A DNA stretch of 60,000 nucleotides from NCBI RefSeq assembly GCF_008831285.2, contig NC_045144.1:15737858-15797857 (forward strand). The letters run 5' to 3'. Source of the DNA: Nymphaea colorata (taxonomy: Eukaryota; Streptophyta; Magnoliopsida; Nymphaeales; Nymphaeaceae). The notes beneath the pieces were generated by a model, which worked only from the letters and a program-made list of their open reading frames with translations, was not told the DNA's origin and searched no databases. Positions 1 to 13,590 of this stretch are shown piece by piece. The translations under genes were made by a program, and so were the position numbers. Each line of letters starts with the position of its first letter. Positions within the stretch are counted from its first letter, which is position 1.

Positions 1-499
1 CAGGGTAAAATTTGCCCTGTTTGATGCTACAAGGTGAATTTTTCCCCATTTCAAAAAAAAAATGCAGGGTAAAATTTGCTAAATCATACGAACTTGAAAA
101 AAAATTCATCCTGCACAGTGTTTTTCTTCTGCATCATCAAAAGGAGCCTTAAAACCCTCTTTATATGTGCTTTAACATATGCCACAATGTTCATTGTGAA
201 CTAAAACTTCTTAGTGGGGTGTTAGAATTTTTGACTGGAATGTATATGTATATATATATATATATATTGAACTATAGAGTTAAAAATCTTTATTAAAACC
301 TATATTTGCGTTTAAGTTGTAGAAAAGCCAAATGCCAATAAAATCAATCATTGTACATCACAATATGTACAGTTAATTTCTTTTGGTGGAAAAAAAAAAG
401 ACAAAAAATGCCATCGTACCAACTGCCACACTTTTCTAGGGGATCAAAGATAAAACCAAATTGCTGGGTAGAGGCAGGGAGAATTCAACTCATTTGACC

Positions 500-502
<3 letters not shown>

Positions 503-574
<72 letters not shown>
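503..574. repeat. AT dinucleotide microsatellite
   Basis: Uninterrupted alternating TA over about 70 bases. It is self-complementary and would be length-variable between individuals. Confidence 0.95.
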
Positions 575-577
<3 letters not shown>

Positions 578-1113
578 CAACACTAGAACTATATGGAACT
601 AAGTCTTAAGTGCATACTGACACAATAGAGGCATGAGGGTACATGAGAGTGTCATATCAAGGGAGTGGTAAATGTGTTCGAATCACTTGGAATTGAAATC
701 CCACTTTTAGATTACACATGGACGCGGTAAAATGCCAGTGATAGATGATCCTCAGACTTTTCCAAAAGCATATTGAAGGAGAAGCAGGCTAGCTGACAAA
801 GGTAAAGTCCCTATACATCCAGCTAGTTAGGTGTAGCCAGTTATAAGCTACAGTTATAATGTATATTTTCTTTCCATCTATGAAGCATCGTTGTAAAAGA
901 AAATGTACATTAATAAGAACAAGAGCACGTAAAATATCTACCTAAAATGAGACTGCTTTGAAGATGTTTCGAGATCAGGTCAATGGAATGTTAAGGTAAG
1001 ACATGATCATCTTTGTTGATAATTACTTTTTAATATTGAATGATTTATACAAAAATTAACTCAAAGATGAGCACTGGTGAATTAACAAACTTAAGAAACA
1101 TGGTGCATATAAG

Positions 1114-1217
1114 TAAATATTTTAATTAGGAAGAGAGAAAGATTGTCTTTGTGATTATATACAGGTAAATATTTTAATTAGGAAGAGCTAAAGATTGTCT
1201 TTGTGATTATATATATA
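1114..1217. repeat. 52-bp tandem duplication
   Basis: A unit beginning TAAATATTTTAATTAGGAAG at 1114 is repeated at 1166 with very few differences, and both copies end in GTCTTTGTGATTATATA. It looks like a simple local duplication; no coding role is evident. Confidence 0.85.
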
Positions 1218-1544
1218 TAGATACACACATAAGATCTTTCTTTTTTTTGATATGTGTTGTAAATATGATCTCAATGACATATTGGTGGGAAACATATATT
1301 AAGTTAATCATTCTTTTAATTTGATCACACTCTTATAATAAGTGAAACTGAACAACTCATATAATATAAAAATTTGATAATGGATAAACCACCTTTTTTA
1401 TGTAAAAAACTTGAACTAAAAAAACTTTATACCAAATTAGTTTTTACAAACATATTATGATGTTTTTATTTTGTTTAAGATATATTTTTATCAACAATTT
1501 AAAGGGTCTGGCTCTTATCTCTGGCCTAGCAGTCAGAGATAAAA

Positions 1545-1545
1545 A

Positions 1546-1630
<85 letters not shown>
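1545..1630. repeat. long AT dinucleotide microsatellite
   Basis: About 85 bases of uninterrupted alternating TA, the longest simple repeat in the window. Confidence 0.95.
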
Positions 1631-1632
<2 letters not shown>

Positions 1633-2520
1633 GGTGACTCCAGCATTTCAAAATGATCCAGCCATTTAAGAGTGCTGTCTGATTCAGCATGAGTGATGGT
1701 TAAGAGAAAAACAAATAAAAAAAAATGATAGATTTTTTCATCATCGAATATTAGTTTATATCTTTTTTTCTTTTTTTTTCAACCATCAATCTAATTAATA
1801 TGAACGGTTGTGGTTAAATGACTGAGTGACTCTATATATATATATATTAAAAATCTATGATTTCAAAACATCATAATCAGTTAAAAGTAACATGAATTGT
1901 TGTTGCACCATAAGTAAGATGATTAATTTTTAGTCAATGGAATATATATATATATACACACGAAGACCGATGCATGCATTAGTAAAATCTGCGCAAGCAA
2001 ACATGGTTTTTTAGCACAAACCATTACAAAGGCAACAACGAGAGAGCTCGACAACTGCGACTGGTTCAGGCAACATCCACTCGCCACTTGTTGAACATGC
2101 ATGCTTGTGCGGGATGGCTGCAATATACACATTTATTTGTAGAAAAAAAAAAAAAGAGATTGACATTGATGAAACAAGCACGTCCTGCATTTAGATCAAT
2201 GCGCCTAAAACAATGCAAAAAAGCAAGTATGAGCTTTGAATGATTCCAAACTCAAAACTTAGGAAGGACGGAGATGCTTAATCATTCTTCCTCATCAACC
2301 GCACATGTAATTCACTAAAGACCAGAAGTCGAGCATGATCTCGACACGTTTCGTTTTATATACAAATTAAAATTCTATATCAACCACCTTCAAGATCTTA
2401 ATCTATTGGTTACGTATTCATGTTTTGCAAATATAATGATGGGAGCATCTCCCAGCAGCTCCTTTATTGGAAATTAAAAATGTTATATCAACCACTTTCA
2501 TGATCAAGAGGATGTGAACA

Positions 2521-3086
2521 GTGGCGGAGCTAAGATATTTTGATTTGAGGGAACAGTGCCCTCTTCAGAAATCTTTTCTGGCTTAGCTACTGGAAGTGGC
2601 GTGCTCGAGTCACAAGCACAGCTCTGGATACTGCATAAAATTTTGAAGCCATCACATGACACTTTTGATTTGGTGGTGTGGGCAGTAACCACCAGTAATA
2701 ATGACACTCCAGCGACGGAAGATGGAAGGTGTCAGTGAATTGGGCTTTTCATCATCGACGAAAGAAAATATTGTCAGTAAATATTTCACTGACGGATTCC
2801 TATATCCGTCAGCTATACTTATACCAACGGATCCTATACTACCGTGCTCTGCCCGTCACTAAAGCTCCTTTTTTTTTTTGGTAGTGTCATGTATCTCCAC
2901 CACTAGATGTGAGGCTTGCAGGGATGGAGAAAGGTGTAGGCAATTGCCCACACAAACCAAAAAAGGTTCTCACTTTCATATTGATGTTTTGGAAAAAAAA
3001 ATTCATTTATATATTTGTGTCATTTTTAAAAATTTAAAATTTTATACCCAATGACCCCTTATCTAGAAGCTTCTAGTTCCGCCCCT
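2521..3086. mobile_element. GGCGGAGC-ended small element, copy 1
   Basis: The left end reads GTGGCGGAGCTAAGA. The right end reads TCTAGTTCCGCCCCT, whose reverse complement is AGGGGCGGAACTAGA, so the two ends form an imperfect inverted repeat. The interior is AT-rich and holds a nested CACTA-like remnant. Similar ends recur at 12491, 13591, 16969 and 47158, which supports a dispersed non-autonomous DNA transposon family. No target duplication is clear, so the exact borders are uncertain. Confidence 0.45.
2704..2887. mobile_element. CACTA-like transposon remnant
   Basis: The right side, read on the minus strand, begins CACTACCAAAAA and continues into a segment with GGAGCTTTAGTGACGGGC and repeated ACGGA/CCGTC words. 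That is the look of En/Spm (CACTA) sub-terminal regions in plants. The left side begins CACTCCAGCGACGG. No 3-bp target duplication is visible and no transposase is encoded, so this is at best a short non-autonomous remnant. Confidence 0.35.
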
Positions 3087-4405
3087 GCATAGCATAACAT
3101 TTACATACCAATAAATCTCATACTTACTATTGTGAAAACGCCTGGTTCTAGATGCATTTCTGTGGCCGAAACTATGGGTGTAAGTCGCCATCGAAATTAT
3201 TGATAAGCGTTAATGACAGTAAGGAGAAGCAGATGCTTGGCTCTTGGACCACCATTAATGTCTATGGAGAGCATTAGATGCATTAACGAAACAGTTGTTC
3301 TTGTGTTTCCGGCCAGCTTCAGAAGTAATGGCGCCTCATGGGCGTCCATGTCTATTCATTACAAAAGCTGCTTAGAGGGCGGCCACATGCCTATGTGTAC
3401 GCGTTTCATTTGATTCTTCATGCGCATGAAATATTTGCTACTCAATGAATCAAAACCTTTAAAGGGCAACGAGATTAGTTTGCCTTGTCAAATCCAGATC
3501 TGTGACGAAATTAAAAGGCGGAATCTTCTTCATGCCGATCGATTCAGACGAACCTCCAGCGTTGGTGCTTTTTGATTGATGAGTTATGATCCACAAGCAA
3601 CCTGATTGATGAGTTCAGATCTCTTTGATCGAGTTCTGCAGCCAAGTTGAATTCAATTAATGCTTATGGTCAAATCTAGCTGGATTTCTACGATCAAAAT
3701 CCATAGTCCATTAGATTAAGTGATTGATTTTGATTAAGATCCGATGATGTCAGACCTAAGATCTACACTTAAGATCCTTATTTTACTTTGTTGCATTGTG
3801 AAAAAAGTGGGATTTAAAAACAGAAAGGGAAAGGTCCGATCTTAAGGAACGAAAAAATTTCATGACATCATTTTACTATAAAGTTTTAGTAAGTACTTTA
3901 GGTAGACAAGAGTATATAGGATATTAGGAAGAAAGGAAAGCTTGTAAAACCTAAAATCCAACAAAGCACAGTAATGAGCCATTTATCATGAGCAACTAAA
4001 GAAGCACTTATAATCGTTCTGAGCTTGGAAAAGGGAGAGTGTGTCAACATTTATTCGATCTTTATCCATCTTACTCTCTCACTCACTTCTCTCTCTTCCA
4101 TTTTTTTTTTTGTGTGTGTGTTTTTTTTTTCCTTTTCACAACCATTTTATCGCCTTAAAAATTGGTGGATGTATTGTATAAACGGAATTGAAAATCTAGT
4201 CCCAAAGTTATGCTTTTACTTTCCAGTTTCCACATCCAACGTGTTGGATGATCCCTCCAAAATTTATTTATTCTTCTCTCATCCTCCTCTTTTCATGAGA
4301 AGTATTTTGGTCTCATAAAAAAAATAGCATGCTTCCATATTTTCAACTTAACCCACGTCATCTTATTTGTTTAAAATCAACGTGACTCAAATAATTTTCA
4401 TTAAA

Positions 4406-4410
<5 letters not shown>

Positions 4411-4472
<62 letters not shown>
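4411..4472. repeat. AT dinucleotide microsatellite
   Basis: Uninterrupted alternating AT over about 60 bases, followed about 90 bases later by a run of about 30 T. Confidence 0.9.
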
Positions 4473-4475
<3 letters not shown>

Positions 4476-4558
4476 AATGAGGACCACAAAAAAACTGGAA
4501 ACCAAGAAACTGCCTTCAATGCTGTCCGATCTTTATGATCAAACCGCCCTGTGGCAAA

Positions 4559-4591
<33 letters not shown>

Positions 4592-4795
4592 GACTCGAGC
4601 ACAAATCAAGTGAAACTGTGAAAGTAGATCGATTTTTTGTCATTCCGGAAGAAGTCCACATCTTGTCGGGGTCTTCGTCCACAATGGTACGGAACAATAG
4701 TACATTGGAGTAGATACACGAATTAAGTTTAATACAACAGTGATTCCTTTCTCACCGTGTCCATTCACTCCCTTCGCGGGTGCTGCCAGTTCAGC

Positions 4796-4829
<34 letters not shown>

Positions 4830-6821
4830 GAATGAGTACTGACTTTAGCTATGTAAAATCACCCAACTCACTCATAGAGGTCATCTGATTTATTGTGATA
4901 AACTATTGAAAGAAAACAAACACAAAAAATTTGTGAACTAATAATAGATGATGGTAAGAATATCTCTACTTTTTTCATCGTGTTTTCTTTATCGATCATT
5001 TATCACGATTAATTGGACGGCCCTTGTCAGTAATCTAAGTATTGTTTTTGTATGGTTGAGCAATAGAGTGGGAACCAACTGCTTTGCGTGGCCATTTATG
5101 AGTCGGATATAAGTAGGTAACGAGGAGCTATGAATTGAGTTTACGGCTGTGGGGTCAAAGAGTAGTAGCAGTCTTTGCCCTACGCCAAGGTCAAAACAAG
5201 GGTTTCAAACAGCACAGAAGAATTAAATATAGCATTGCATGTCAACGTATGATTAAATGCTTGGTTTCCGGACCTCGTGATTGAACGCTTCTTTGGAAGC
5301 CAAGAGATGCATCCCCCCTTCCCCAGCCAACTTGGAGTTGGATTCAAGTTCTTATTATTGAAGTTGGCTGCGTTGAATTTTTATATGATCAGATTTAGAT
5401 TGAGACCTAGCTCAGAGCCCTTGTTTTTCAACACTGAATTCATTTTGGTTGGACTAGCATAAGATTGGACGTTAATATGCAACTGGGTTTATCAAATCTG
5501 AATGAGGTATGGGATTTCGATTGAAATTTAATCAAGGGACGCATATTGAATCTGAATCCAATACGCAATCTGATTTATATTTCGTTATAAATCTGGCTAA
5601 GAGGATTGAAATCAGATATATTTGATTTATGTGTTTTTTTTTCTTAAACCAATAAAATAATAATAATAATAACAACAATCATAGGAACGTAATATCGGGG
5701 TAGTTTTGATCCCAAACCACCCACAAAGGTCATGATAATAATAATAATAAATTAAGCATGAAATTTAATTGTAGTATAGAAAAGCTAAGAAACAATACTC
5801 TAAGTCAGCAAAATATAATCAATACAAAGACAAATTAAATTACTTATGTTGTCTTACTCTAAAGTTGTCTCAAGCACCCAATTCACAATGTTTAGTTCAA
5901 TTTAATGCCAATCTAGGTTGTATATAAACAGCCGCTGAGGCAGGTGAGGTCTCCATGGGACATATGTCTCACTAAGTCCACTCTTTGAAGCATTATTTTA
6001 GTGTTGAAACTTTGATGAACTTGGCACTTTAGCTATATGGTGTAGTATCATGAGATCTCATGAGATCTGGGTCACTCCTTCATAGTCAATTGAAATTTAT
6101 TAATTATATATATAGTGTTTTATGAGAAAAAATTTGATTCCGCTCTTTTATATATATATATATATATACACACACATACCTGACAGAACTCTGCCATTGG
6201 CCGAGAGCGGGAGACAAATGACCCAGAAATTGTAAAAAGGCAATCAGTGAAAAGTGTCATGAGGCAATCTTTTCCGTGTTTGAATTGGGAGCTTTATCTC
6301 GAGCCATTGATCACATATTTTGACACCGCATCTCAAAATTGGTGTCACCAAGTGATATTTATCCCTGTACCTTAAAACCCGCCCTTAGAGTGTGTGGTCT
6401 CCCGGCCCCGCTGACTTTGACTAGGTACATGGGGCTGAATTCCTAACTGTACTATTAAAATGGCCACATAATACGTAATATTAATGCAGCCCATGGGGGT
6501 GGAGTTATTGGGGTGACCTGCATGTCGGGTTATTTAAGTTTGGCCCGATTTGTAGTTCAGAGAGAAAGTGTTTCGAGCCATTGACCAATTCATTTGACAT
6601 CATATGTCCGTTGAGTTTTCAAGGTATGATCATGATGGAGGGCAGATACGAAGCTATCTTAGTCAATGTTAGAAGCGCGGTTATGTTATTTGTTCACTTG
6701 TATATTGTTTTATATGAGAAAGTAGAACGGAATTGATCAATGGTAGAGTTAAAATTTGACATCAATATAACCGCATGGGGCGTAGTGAAACCGGGCAGCA
6801 GGGCGGCTCACACTTAGGGGA

Positions 6822-6935
6822 TCTGAGGTTCGAACCTCGTAGCCACGACCACACCCACTCCTACATCGGGCTCAAGTTCTGAGGTTCGAATCTCGTAGTC
6901 ACGACCACACCCACTCCCACATCGGGCTCAAGTTC
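6822..6935 (+). repeat. 56-bp tandem duplication with tRNA B-box-like words
   Basis: A 56-bp unit beginning TCTGAGGTTCGAACCTCGTA is repeated immediately, with GAGG at 6825 and again at 6881 and only a few differences. Each unit contains GGTTCGAACCT or GGTTCGAATCT, which resembles the internal B box of RNA polymerase III promoters. A tRNA-derived SINE with a duplicated B box is possible, but no convincing A box or terminal tract is seen. Confidence 0.6.
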
Positions 6936-8298
6936 TTAGTGTGATGGACCCTAGCTTGTCTCTAGCAGCTTCGAAAAGATTAGGGACCGAAACAATTAAC
7001 TAGGTCCACTCCATCCTTGAGGTTATAAACACATAAATTAATGTTAAGTTTGTTCACAAAGACATTCTTCTTCTTAATTAAAGATGATGTTCTGCATAAA
7101 TTACAAAAATTGGTGAGGACTTTTAAGAAAATATATATGCAGATGGTTCTTTCACAAGACTAACAGCTGCATATGCAAGGTCCACATTTTTCCTATGTCC
7201 ATCATATAGGATTTATATGGATTAATTATTAAAAATATATGGATTTATTATTTAAAATAATCGCCTGCCCATAGTTTTTCAGCCTATAAAAACTTATTTA
7301 CTGGCACATAACAAAAGATATTATTTCCATGTCAATATCTAACCCTTTAACTTTGAGTCATAATACGAAATGAAAAACCTTGCAAAAGAGACTTCTCGAT
7401 CGTATTTCATTCTTCTCTACTAGACACTCCAAGTTAACCTTGAACTCAAGTTCATTCGGGCGGCAGAAGTTGGAAGGAACGATGGATTAAAATCATTCAA
7501 AAAAAATGAGAGGATGAATTTGGAAAACGGAGAAAGGAAAAAATCTATCTTGAATTATGTTACTCATTAACTTGCTTGCTAGACCATCCGCAGTTATTTA
7601 CGGTAGCGAAATTTGTACGTGATCTTTATGTGGAATCCCTTTCATTTAATTGCTTACATCTCACGAGGTAAAGCTTAAATTCACCAATGTTTTTAATCGA
7701 TCTTACCAACTTTCTAGAGAATATTATATTGGATTTATAATGGCCAAATTGTGCTTATGCTGTTGGCATCGTGATTAATTAGTTTCTTTCAATGATCAAT
7801 CGTTTATGTCTATTGATAAAAGACCTTAATCTTTAAATATAATTAAAACTTTATGCATATTATAAACATTGTGCCTACAAGAGGGACTATTTTCTCAAGA
7901 TTCTTTTGTTGGTTTGAAGTAACTTTGGATAAATCTAATGCCAACTGCCCTTTCTGGAAAGGTCTGTTTCACAACTCAAATGCAGAAATCAATTCTGGGA
8001 AGTGCTAATTTGATTTTCCTTTTATTCAGAGGGTCCCCACTTTTTCTTTTTGTATGTCAATATTGTCTTCAAGGCAAAATGTCTGCCAAAATGGAAAAAA
8101 GAAATTGATGAAGAAAAATCTATTTAAAAAATTAATCAAAAGAAATAATGCAAAATTGCAAATACAACAAAATAGCGGCTTAAAATGAAAAAATGATAGT
8201 AGTGAAGTCAAAATAGTATGATATAAATTAGACGCATTTAAGCACATCAAGGATTAGAATATTCGTACAATTTGACACCAATACAGGTCAACCAGTGT

Positions 8299-8654
8299 AC
8301 AAAAGTTGCATTATTAGTTATTCCTTCTGGGGAGACATTGAAGCGGTTGGAAACATTATCAATTGTATCATTCCACCATCTAAAAAGATGCATCATAAGT
8401 ATGGTAACTCGATGTCTTGAATATTTTCCATCTTCCATGGCAGAAAGTGGAGCAACAGTTTTGACTTAATTAGTTCAGTCAAAGCTTAACATTATACAAT
8501 GATATTATAAATAACAATATATATATATATATTCAAGATATCGAGCTACCACACTTATGATGCACCTTTTTTTATGGTGGAATGATACAATTGATAATGT
8601 TTACAACCGCTTCAATGTCTCCCCAGAAGGAATAACTAATAATGCAAGTTTTGT
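8299..8654. repeat. long near-perfect inverted repeat (hairpin)
   Basis: The arm at 8299-8422 is the reverse complement of 8530-8654 with 8 mismatches over about 125 positions and no gaps needed. The longest perfect stretch is over 40 bases. The loop of about 107 bases includes an AT tract. An RNA copy of either strand would fold into a long double-stranded stem. The arms show ORF-like composition on the minus strand (8247-8438), so they could derive from a gene segment, but I do not recognise it. It could be a small-RNA hairpin locus, a recent inverted duplication or a MITE with very long ends. No target duplication is seen outside the arms. Confidence 0.9.
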
Positions 8655-11600
8655 ATATAAAAGATCTCCCTTTCAACATTATGTTTTATAGCATAAGATC
8701 TCGGATCCAAAGGCTGGTTTAAAATCCCTTTTATATGTGGGACGGGCAGAGTAAATAAACACTGGATTTCACCATTACTTAAAAAAAGAAAAAGAATTTT
8801 TAAAGGCTTCTGTGTATGGCGAAAAACATCAGATTTGAGGTCAGATTTTTTTTTTGGGAGAGAGAGGTTAGGGTTCCTACCTCAAACTCTCATATATAAG
8901 ATCTCCAATTATCTCAAATCATCTTGATCGAATCTCAGATCCGAGGCAAACAATTTGATCTATTTGCGGCATTGGGAGCCCGGATGCAGTGATCATAAGG
9001 CATGATCATATGCTTGTTTCAGAATTGGTAATAATCATGTCTTGCTTAGCATTCTCAAAACATGGATTCTTGTTTCAGACAACCTAATCAAAGTACTATG
9101 GCATTCTGCAGGTTGATCCATCAGGTATCACGTCTTGCACATTAGAACAGCTCAATACATATGAAATTTTTATTGTCTGCTTCCACGAGCACGAGGTTCA
9201 TTTAAGTGACTGGGTTAATACACGGTCTCAATGAAATAAATCGAGCAAGTTTGAATTGACCATAGAGAGATAAGGGGTTGGGTGGAAGCTTCAGCTTTCT
9301 ACCGAGTGATGAAAGTTTAAATTGACATTAAGTTGAAGAAGGTTAATGGTAAGTTTATTACTTAGGGTTATGTCTCTTAGCACAATCTAGTGAGCATCTT
9401 CTTAACCCGAGAATACAAATTTTGAAAAATAAATAAAAAAAGTAAAGGACGGAAATTGGCCTCTAATTCATTTCTTCATTATAAAAACAATACCATTTAT
9501 TAGTGCTTTCGTGTCTTGTTTCGTAAACAGAAAGAACAGTTTGTAACTGTTGTATAAATATGGCCTAGAGATTCATAAAATGCTTTTTTAAGGTGTTTCA
9601 TTAATCCGTCTTAATGTTTGAGCCATATTCATGAAATAATTACATACAGTCAACACCTCCAGATAAAGGTGTCAATTTCACTGACATGAAGAAAGCAAGC
9701 GTGAGGGAAGATCGAGCTTCAGTAACCGGAAAAAGAGATGCGTCAAGGAATGTTTATATCAGCCAAAAAGCCTAAGAACAATACCATATATGTATAGACC
9801 TATGCTTCACCCATCCAAAGAAAGGATGAAACCTTTCCTAGAAACAAACAAAAAAGAAATTTGGAAAGCTACTAAGATCATAAATAACAGCAATGAAACT
9901 AAGTTTGACCTGTGTCAGATTTATCCCTGCAATCTCGATGACTCAAGAACTTTAAAAGTCATGGCATAATGTCAAAACTGCAGACTCCAATCTACCACCC
10001 TGCAGAAGCCTTTACTTCTGTCAGTGGCTATTCAATACGTCTCGTGTCAACTTTGAGTACCATACAAGAAATCTTTTGTGGCATTGCAGCATAAATGAAA
10101 GCATTATGTTTCAACATGCACTGCAGTAAATATAACGAAGAGGGCAGTAAATTTGCTGCAGATCTGCCTGCAGTCAATGACTTCGTGAATTCAAGAAATT
10201 TCTCCGCCACCGCTTCCTACTCGACAATGTAATCTTTCAGGCCACTTTCAGTCACCGAGGAGAAGTGTAAATTTTACCCAGTAAAAGTGTAAATGTCTGT
10301 GATCTTGATGGCGTCATGGACTCCAGGAGACTCAAGAACTGATGCAGAGAAGATGATGATCAATTAATTTGGATGTTTCTGAGACTGTTCTAATTTCAAT
10401 TCCTTTTTACTGGCTCCTGCATTTAACAGCTATCGGGCGCCTTACTAAGGATGTCAATTGTTTGCATATTAATTATCTGATATGGAAATCCTCATTATGG
10501 ATGTTAATTGTTTACATATTAATTACATGACGTCTAATATGAATCTGAAGATGAGCACGCAGAAGGATTTTCATGGGGAATATGCAATTCATCAAATTGG
10601 TGTATGGTTTTATAACATCCAATTGTCAGAATTTGGGAAAAAAATATCCAGTTAATGAACAAGAACCATATGCACAAAACGTGAGAATGTAGACAACCCA
10701 GGAACATGCACATGCACGGAAAACGCCATATATAGAATATGATCCTTGTCCACATGGCAGATGGTGGTTTGCTTCAATGTTCCAACATCAGATCTTAATG
10801 GCAGAACTCAGTTTTCAAAGGATGCTGTTAATATATACTACCAACTTGGACCAGTCGTCGTCTTCAAGCATAATGAAGCTTTTACATAAAGTATAATATT
10901 TTTTTAACTTTACAGTTGGCTAAAAATATGCCTTTTTCTCATAAGAAAAGAATCAGCTAAAATTCTTGTTTCTTCAAATGTCACATGTCACTGGAGAAAT
11001 TAACCTACATTTCTGAAGCTTGCACTTCACACACACACACACACACATATATGTATATATATTGTCTATCGGTCAATATTTGTCAAGCTCTCTGTCATGC
11101 ACTTATAATTTGAAAGATAATGTGATATGAACTCTGCAAAAGTATGGTTGTCCGAACTGCAACGTAGAGAAAGTAGTAATCTCTGGATATGAGTATTAAA
11201 AAACATTCTTGTCAGCCTTCGTGGCCACCAAGAAGTTATGACCATTCCACGTTTTAATGGTTTCAGAGCAAAATTAATGTCGTTGTATAGCAGTTCAAAT
11301 ACGAAAGAAGATGCCCCATCATTTCAAATTTCACTATTATGAACAGAATCAAGAGGTAGGTAGTCCCACTGCAAATAATGCTAGTTGAAATCAATGAGAT
11401 GCTGAGATTCAGAATGCCGTCCAACTCCACACCTGGTAACTATCTGCCATTATGATCATTTAGACAAGGTGTTGCCTGTTCCACCGGCTCTCCTGTGCAT
11501 GTGATTTTTCTTGCAGCTGCAGACATTCCACCGAATTGACAGCTGCCCAACTGCGAATATGTTTAGGGGAGTATACTTTGAGTCATTTCTTTTAGTGAAG

Positions 11601-12490
11601 AACAGTGTTGGTTGGCACAGAAGATGGAGTTGATAATCTTACAACACAGAAACCTCATAAGAGAAAGTGCAGGAGCTCCATTACTCGAAAACCATCGTCT
11701 TCATGTTGATTTCCGGTATCATCTAGTGATCTCTGCGAACCAACAATCCCAACTGCAGCAATTAGTATGTTCGTATTCATGGAATCTCCTAATACCAACA
11801 GTTTATATGATCGATCGCTGATATATATGCACTGATCAGTGTATTTTGATTATCATTTTGTCACTGGAAATATTGACAGATTTAGCATTGTGGTCTACAT
11901 TTAGAGTCAATTCAATAGTGGATTTAAGTGGCGCCAGAGCCACACATAAAGGGGGATGACAACAGAAACACTAAGACAGCATTGTACGAATCAAGTGTTC
12001 TACCAATCTGTCCATGGGGCAGATTTACATGGAACATTATAATCCACATGCCTCCCTCTCCACTTTCCAAAATCTCTACATAAAAACATTTTTTATTAGT
12101 GGCCTGTCACTCAAATTTCTGGCTCAGGAACGAAAGAGATCCATCAAAATCAAATTGAAGATATTTGAGCCTACTAAACACAAAAGGCTATTTCTTAGAG
12201 GCTAATGTTGGTGTTAAATGGAAACCAAACTCATGCGTATTTCGAATTGACTGTTCTTTCTCTTTCTCTCTCTCATTCATTCATTCATTTAAGTGAGCAA
12301 ACCATGTCACGTCAATTAAATATGACTCGTCAAAATGTCCATCTTTTTTGCCAACGAAAGCAAAACTGTGTCGATCTGATCACAACAGATAGTTAACCAC
12401 GCTACGCAACCCTTTTCTGAAAAAGAGAAACTGTCACCAACGCTAGCTAGTGAACAGTCGAGTAAATTACTTTCAATCAATAGTGCCACA
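8655..12490. other. gene-free intergenic DNA
   Basis: No gene can be supported. ORFs of 60-75 codons at 10028-10210, 10534-10755, 11612-11821 and 12014-12396 lack recognisable motifs. A CA microsatellite followed by TA lies near 11026-11063. I see no paired transposon ends. Confidence 0.6.
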
Positions 12491-12628
12491 GTGGCGGAGC
12501 CGCATGTGGGCATGTGTGGACAACTGCCCACACAGATCCAGTGGCTGAATATTTATTTTATTATGTATTTGACGATTTAAAATTTTTGAAGGGTTTAAAA
12601 TTGAGTTACTATGTATCATAGCGCCCCT
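12491..12628. mobile_element. GGCGGAGC-ended small element, copy 2
   Basis: It begins GTGGCGGAGCCGCATG and runs through a word near GACAACTGCCCACACAG that also occurs, slightly altered, inside copy 1 near 2938. The right end at ATAGCGCCCCTCA resembles the inverted left end. It is short and AT-rich inside with no ORF. Borders are approximate. Confidence 0.35.
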
Positions 12629-13426
12629 CAGTGAAAAAAATAGTCTCCACTATTGATTTTGCTATCTTGTGCATGTGCATGGCCGTGCATGAGCATTTAT
12701 GTGTTTGTGAGAGAGAGAGAGAGAGAGAGAGAATATGATGCTTTAACCACATACCTGCTGTTGGATTCACGGTTCATGTTTTAATTATCACATTCGTTGT
12801 ATAACCAACGGAAACCAAGCACTCACAACCAACTTCACCCATTTTCTTTATGATCTTGTGATTTCCGGGAACCTTCTGCCGGAAAACAAGCAAGTAGACT
12901 TCCCCTGCATCCTTACCAGCCATGTTTCAGATGTAATAACTCTTTTCATTTTTTTCCCCAAAATTTTTTTGATATTTTGGCCAGTTTTCCGTTTACCGAC
13001 CAACTGGAGAGCAGCCAATCGGGTTCATATCATTGCAGGCGACCTTGGTCGGTCCGTTTTCCGGTCGATGGTCTTCAAAAGAGTCCTCTGGGAAGGGTTA
13101 GTTCTTTTCCAAATATCAACCTGCAAATTAAAATGATGAAACAAACAACTAAATTACCTTCCCTCGCTAGTGAGTTTGGTGGAATGTTTAGGACCTTCAA
13201 GCTAAAGGAAGTCACAGAGTTGGATAGGAGCTGGCTTTATGCTGGTGCACAATTTTTTTTTTTTTGCATATGACCAAAATATCCATGGTTAATAAAAAAA
13301 GAGAATTTTCTTTAGAGATAAAAAAGGAAACCAAAAAAAGTTAAAAATGACTAAAAATGATATTTATTTTTAAATAATTTCCAAAATACTCCAACTCCTA
13401 CCCTATTTTTCTTGGCGTATATATCT

Positions 13427-13450
13427 TGCATGCACCGAACGGTGCATGCA
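13427..13450. repeat. perfect 11+2+11 palindrome with CATGCA words
   Basis: TGCATGCACCG is followed by AA and then its exact reverse complement CGGTGCATGCA. CATGCA is the RY element core bound by plant B3-domain factors, but no gene starts nearby, so a regulatory role is not supported. Confidence 0.8.
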
Positions 13451-13590
13451 ACTCATTCTCGAGTTGAATACTTGGTATTACGTGTTTCTCACTAGCTTGT
13501 TAGATGGTTAATGGTGCCCTTCCCAAACTTAGACAAAACTATATTTTTCATAAACCTTCTACTGTTTCTTAAACAAACAGGTAGTAGCAA

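Larger units (their letters stand above)
1..2520. other. gene-free AT-rich DNA with microsatellites
   Basis: No coding region can be supported here. Short ORFs in this stretch are mostly translations of AT dinucleotide runs (alternating Tyr-Ile) or have no recognisable protein character. The stretch holds two long AT microsatellites and one tandem duplication, listed separately. I saw no transposon ends that could be paired with confidence. Confidence 0.7.
3087..8298. other. gene-free intergenic DNA
   Basis: No gene can be supported. Short ORFs here, for example at 4025-4318 and 5277-5462, have no recognisable domains. The stretch contains AT microsatellites at about 4411-4472 and 4797-4822, a run of about 30 T from 4561, an AATAAT tract near 5658, and the tandem repeat at 6822-6935. 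Confidence 0.65.

Noticed and set aside
1444-1669. ORFs made of Tyr-Ile repeats on both strands
   Set aside because: They are translations of an AT microsatellite.
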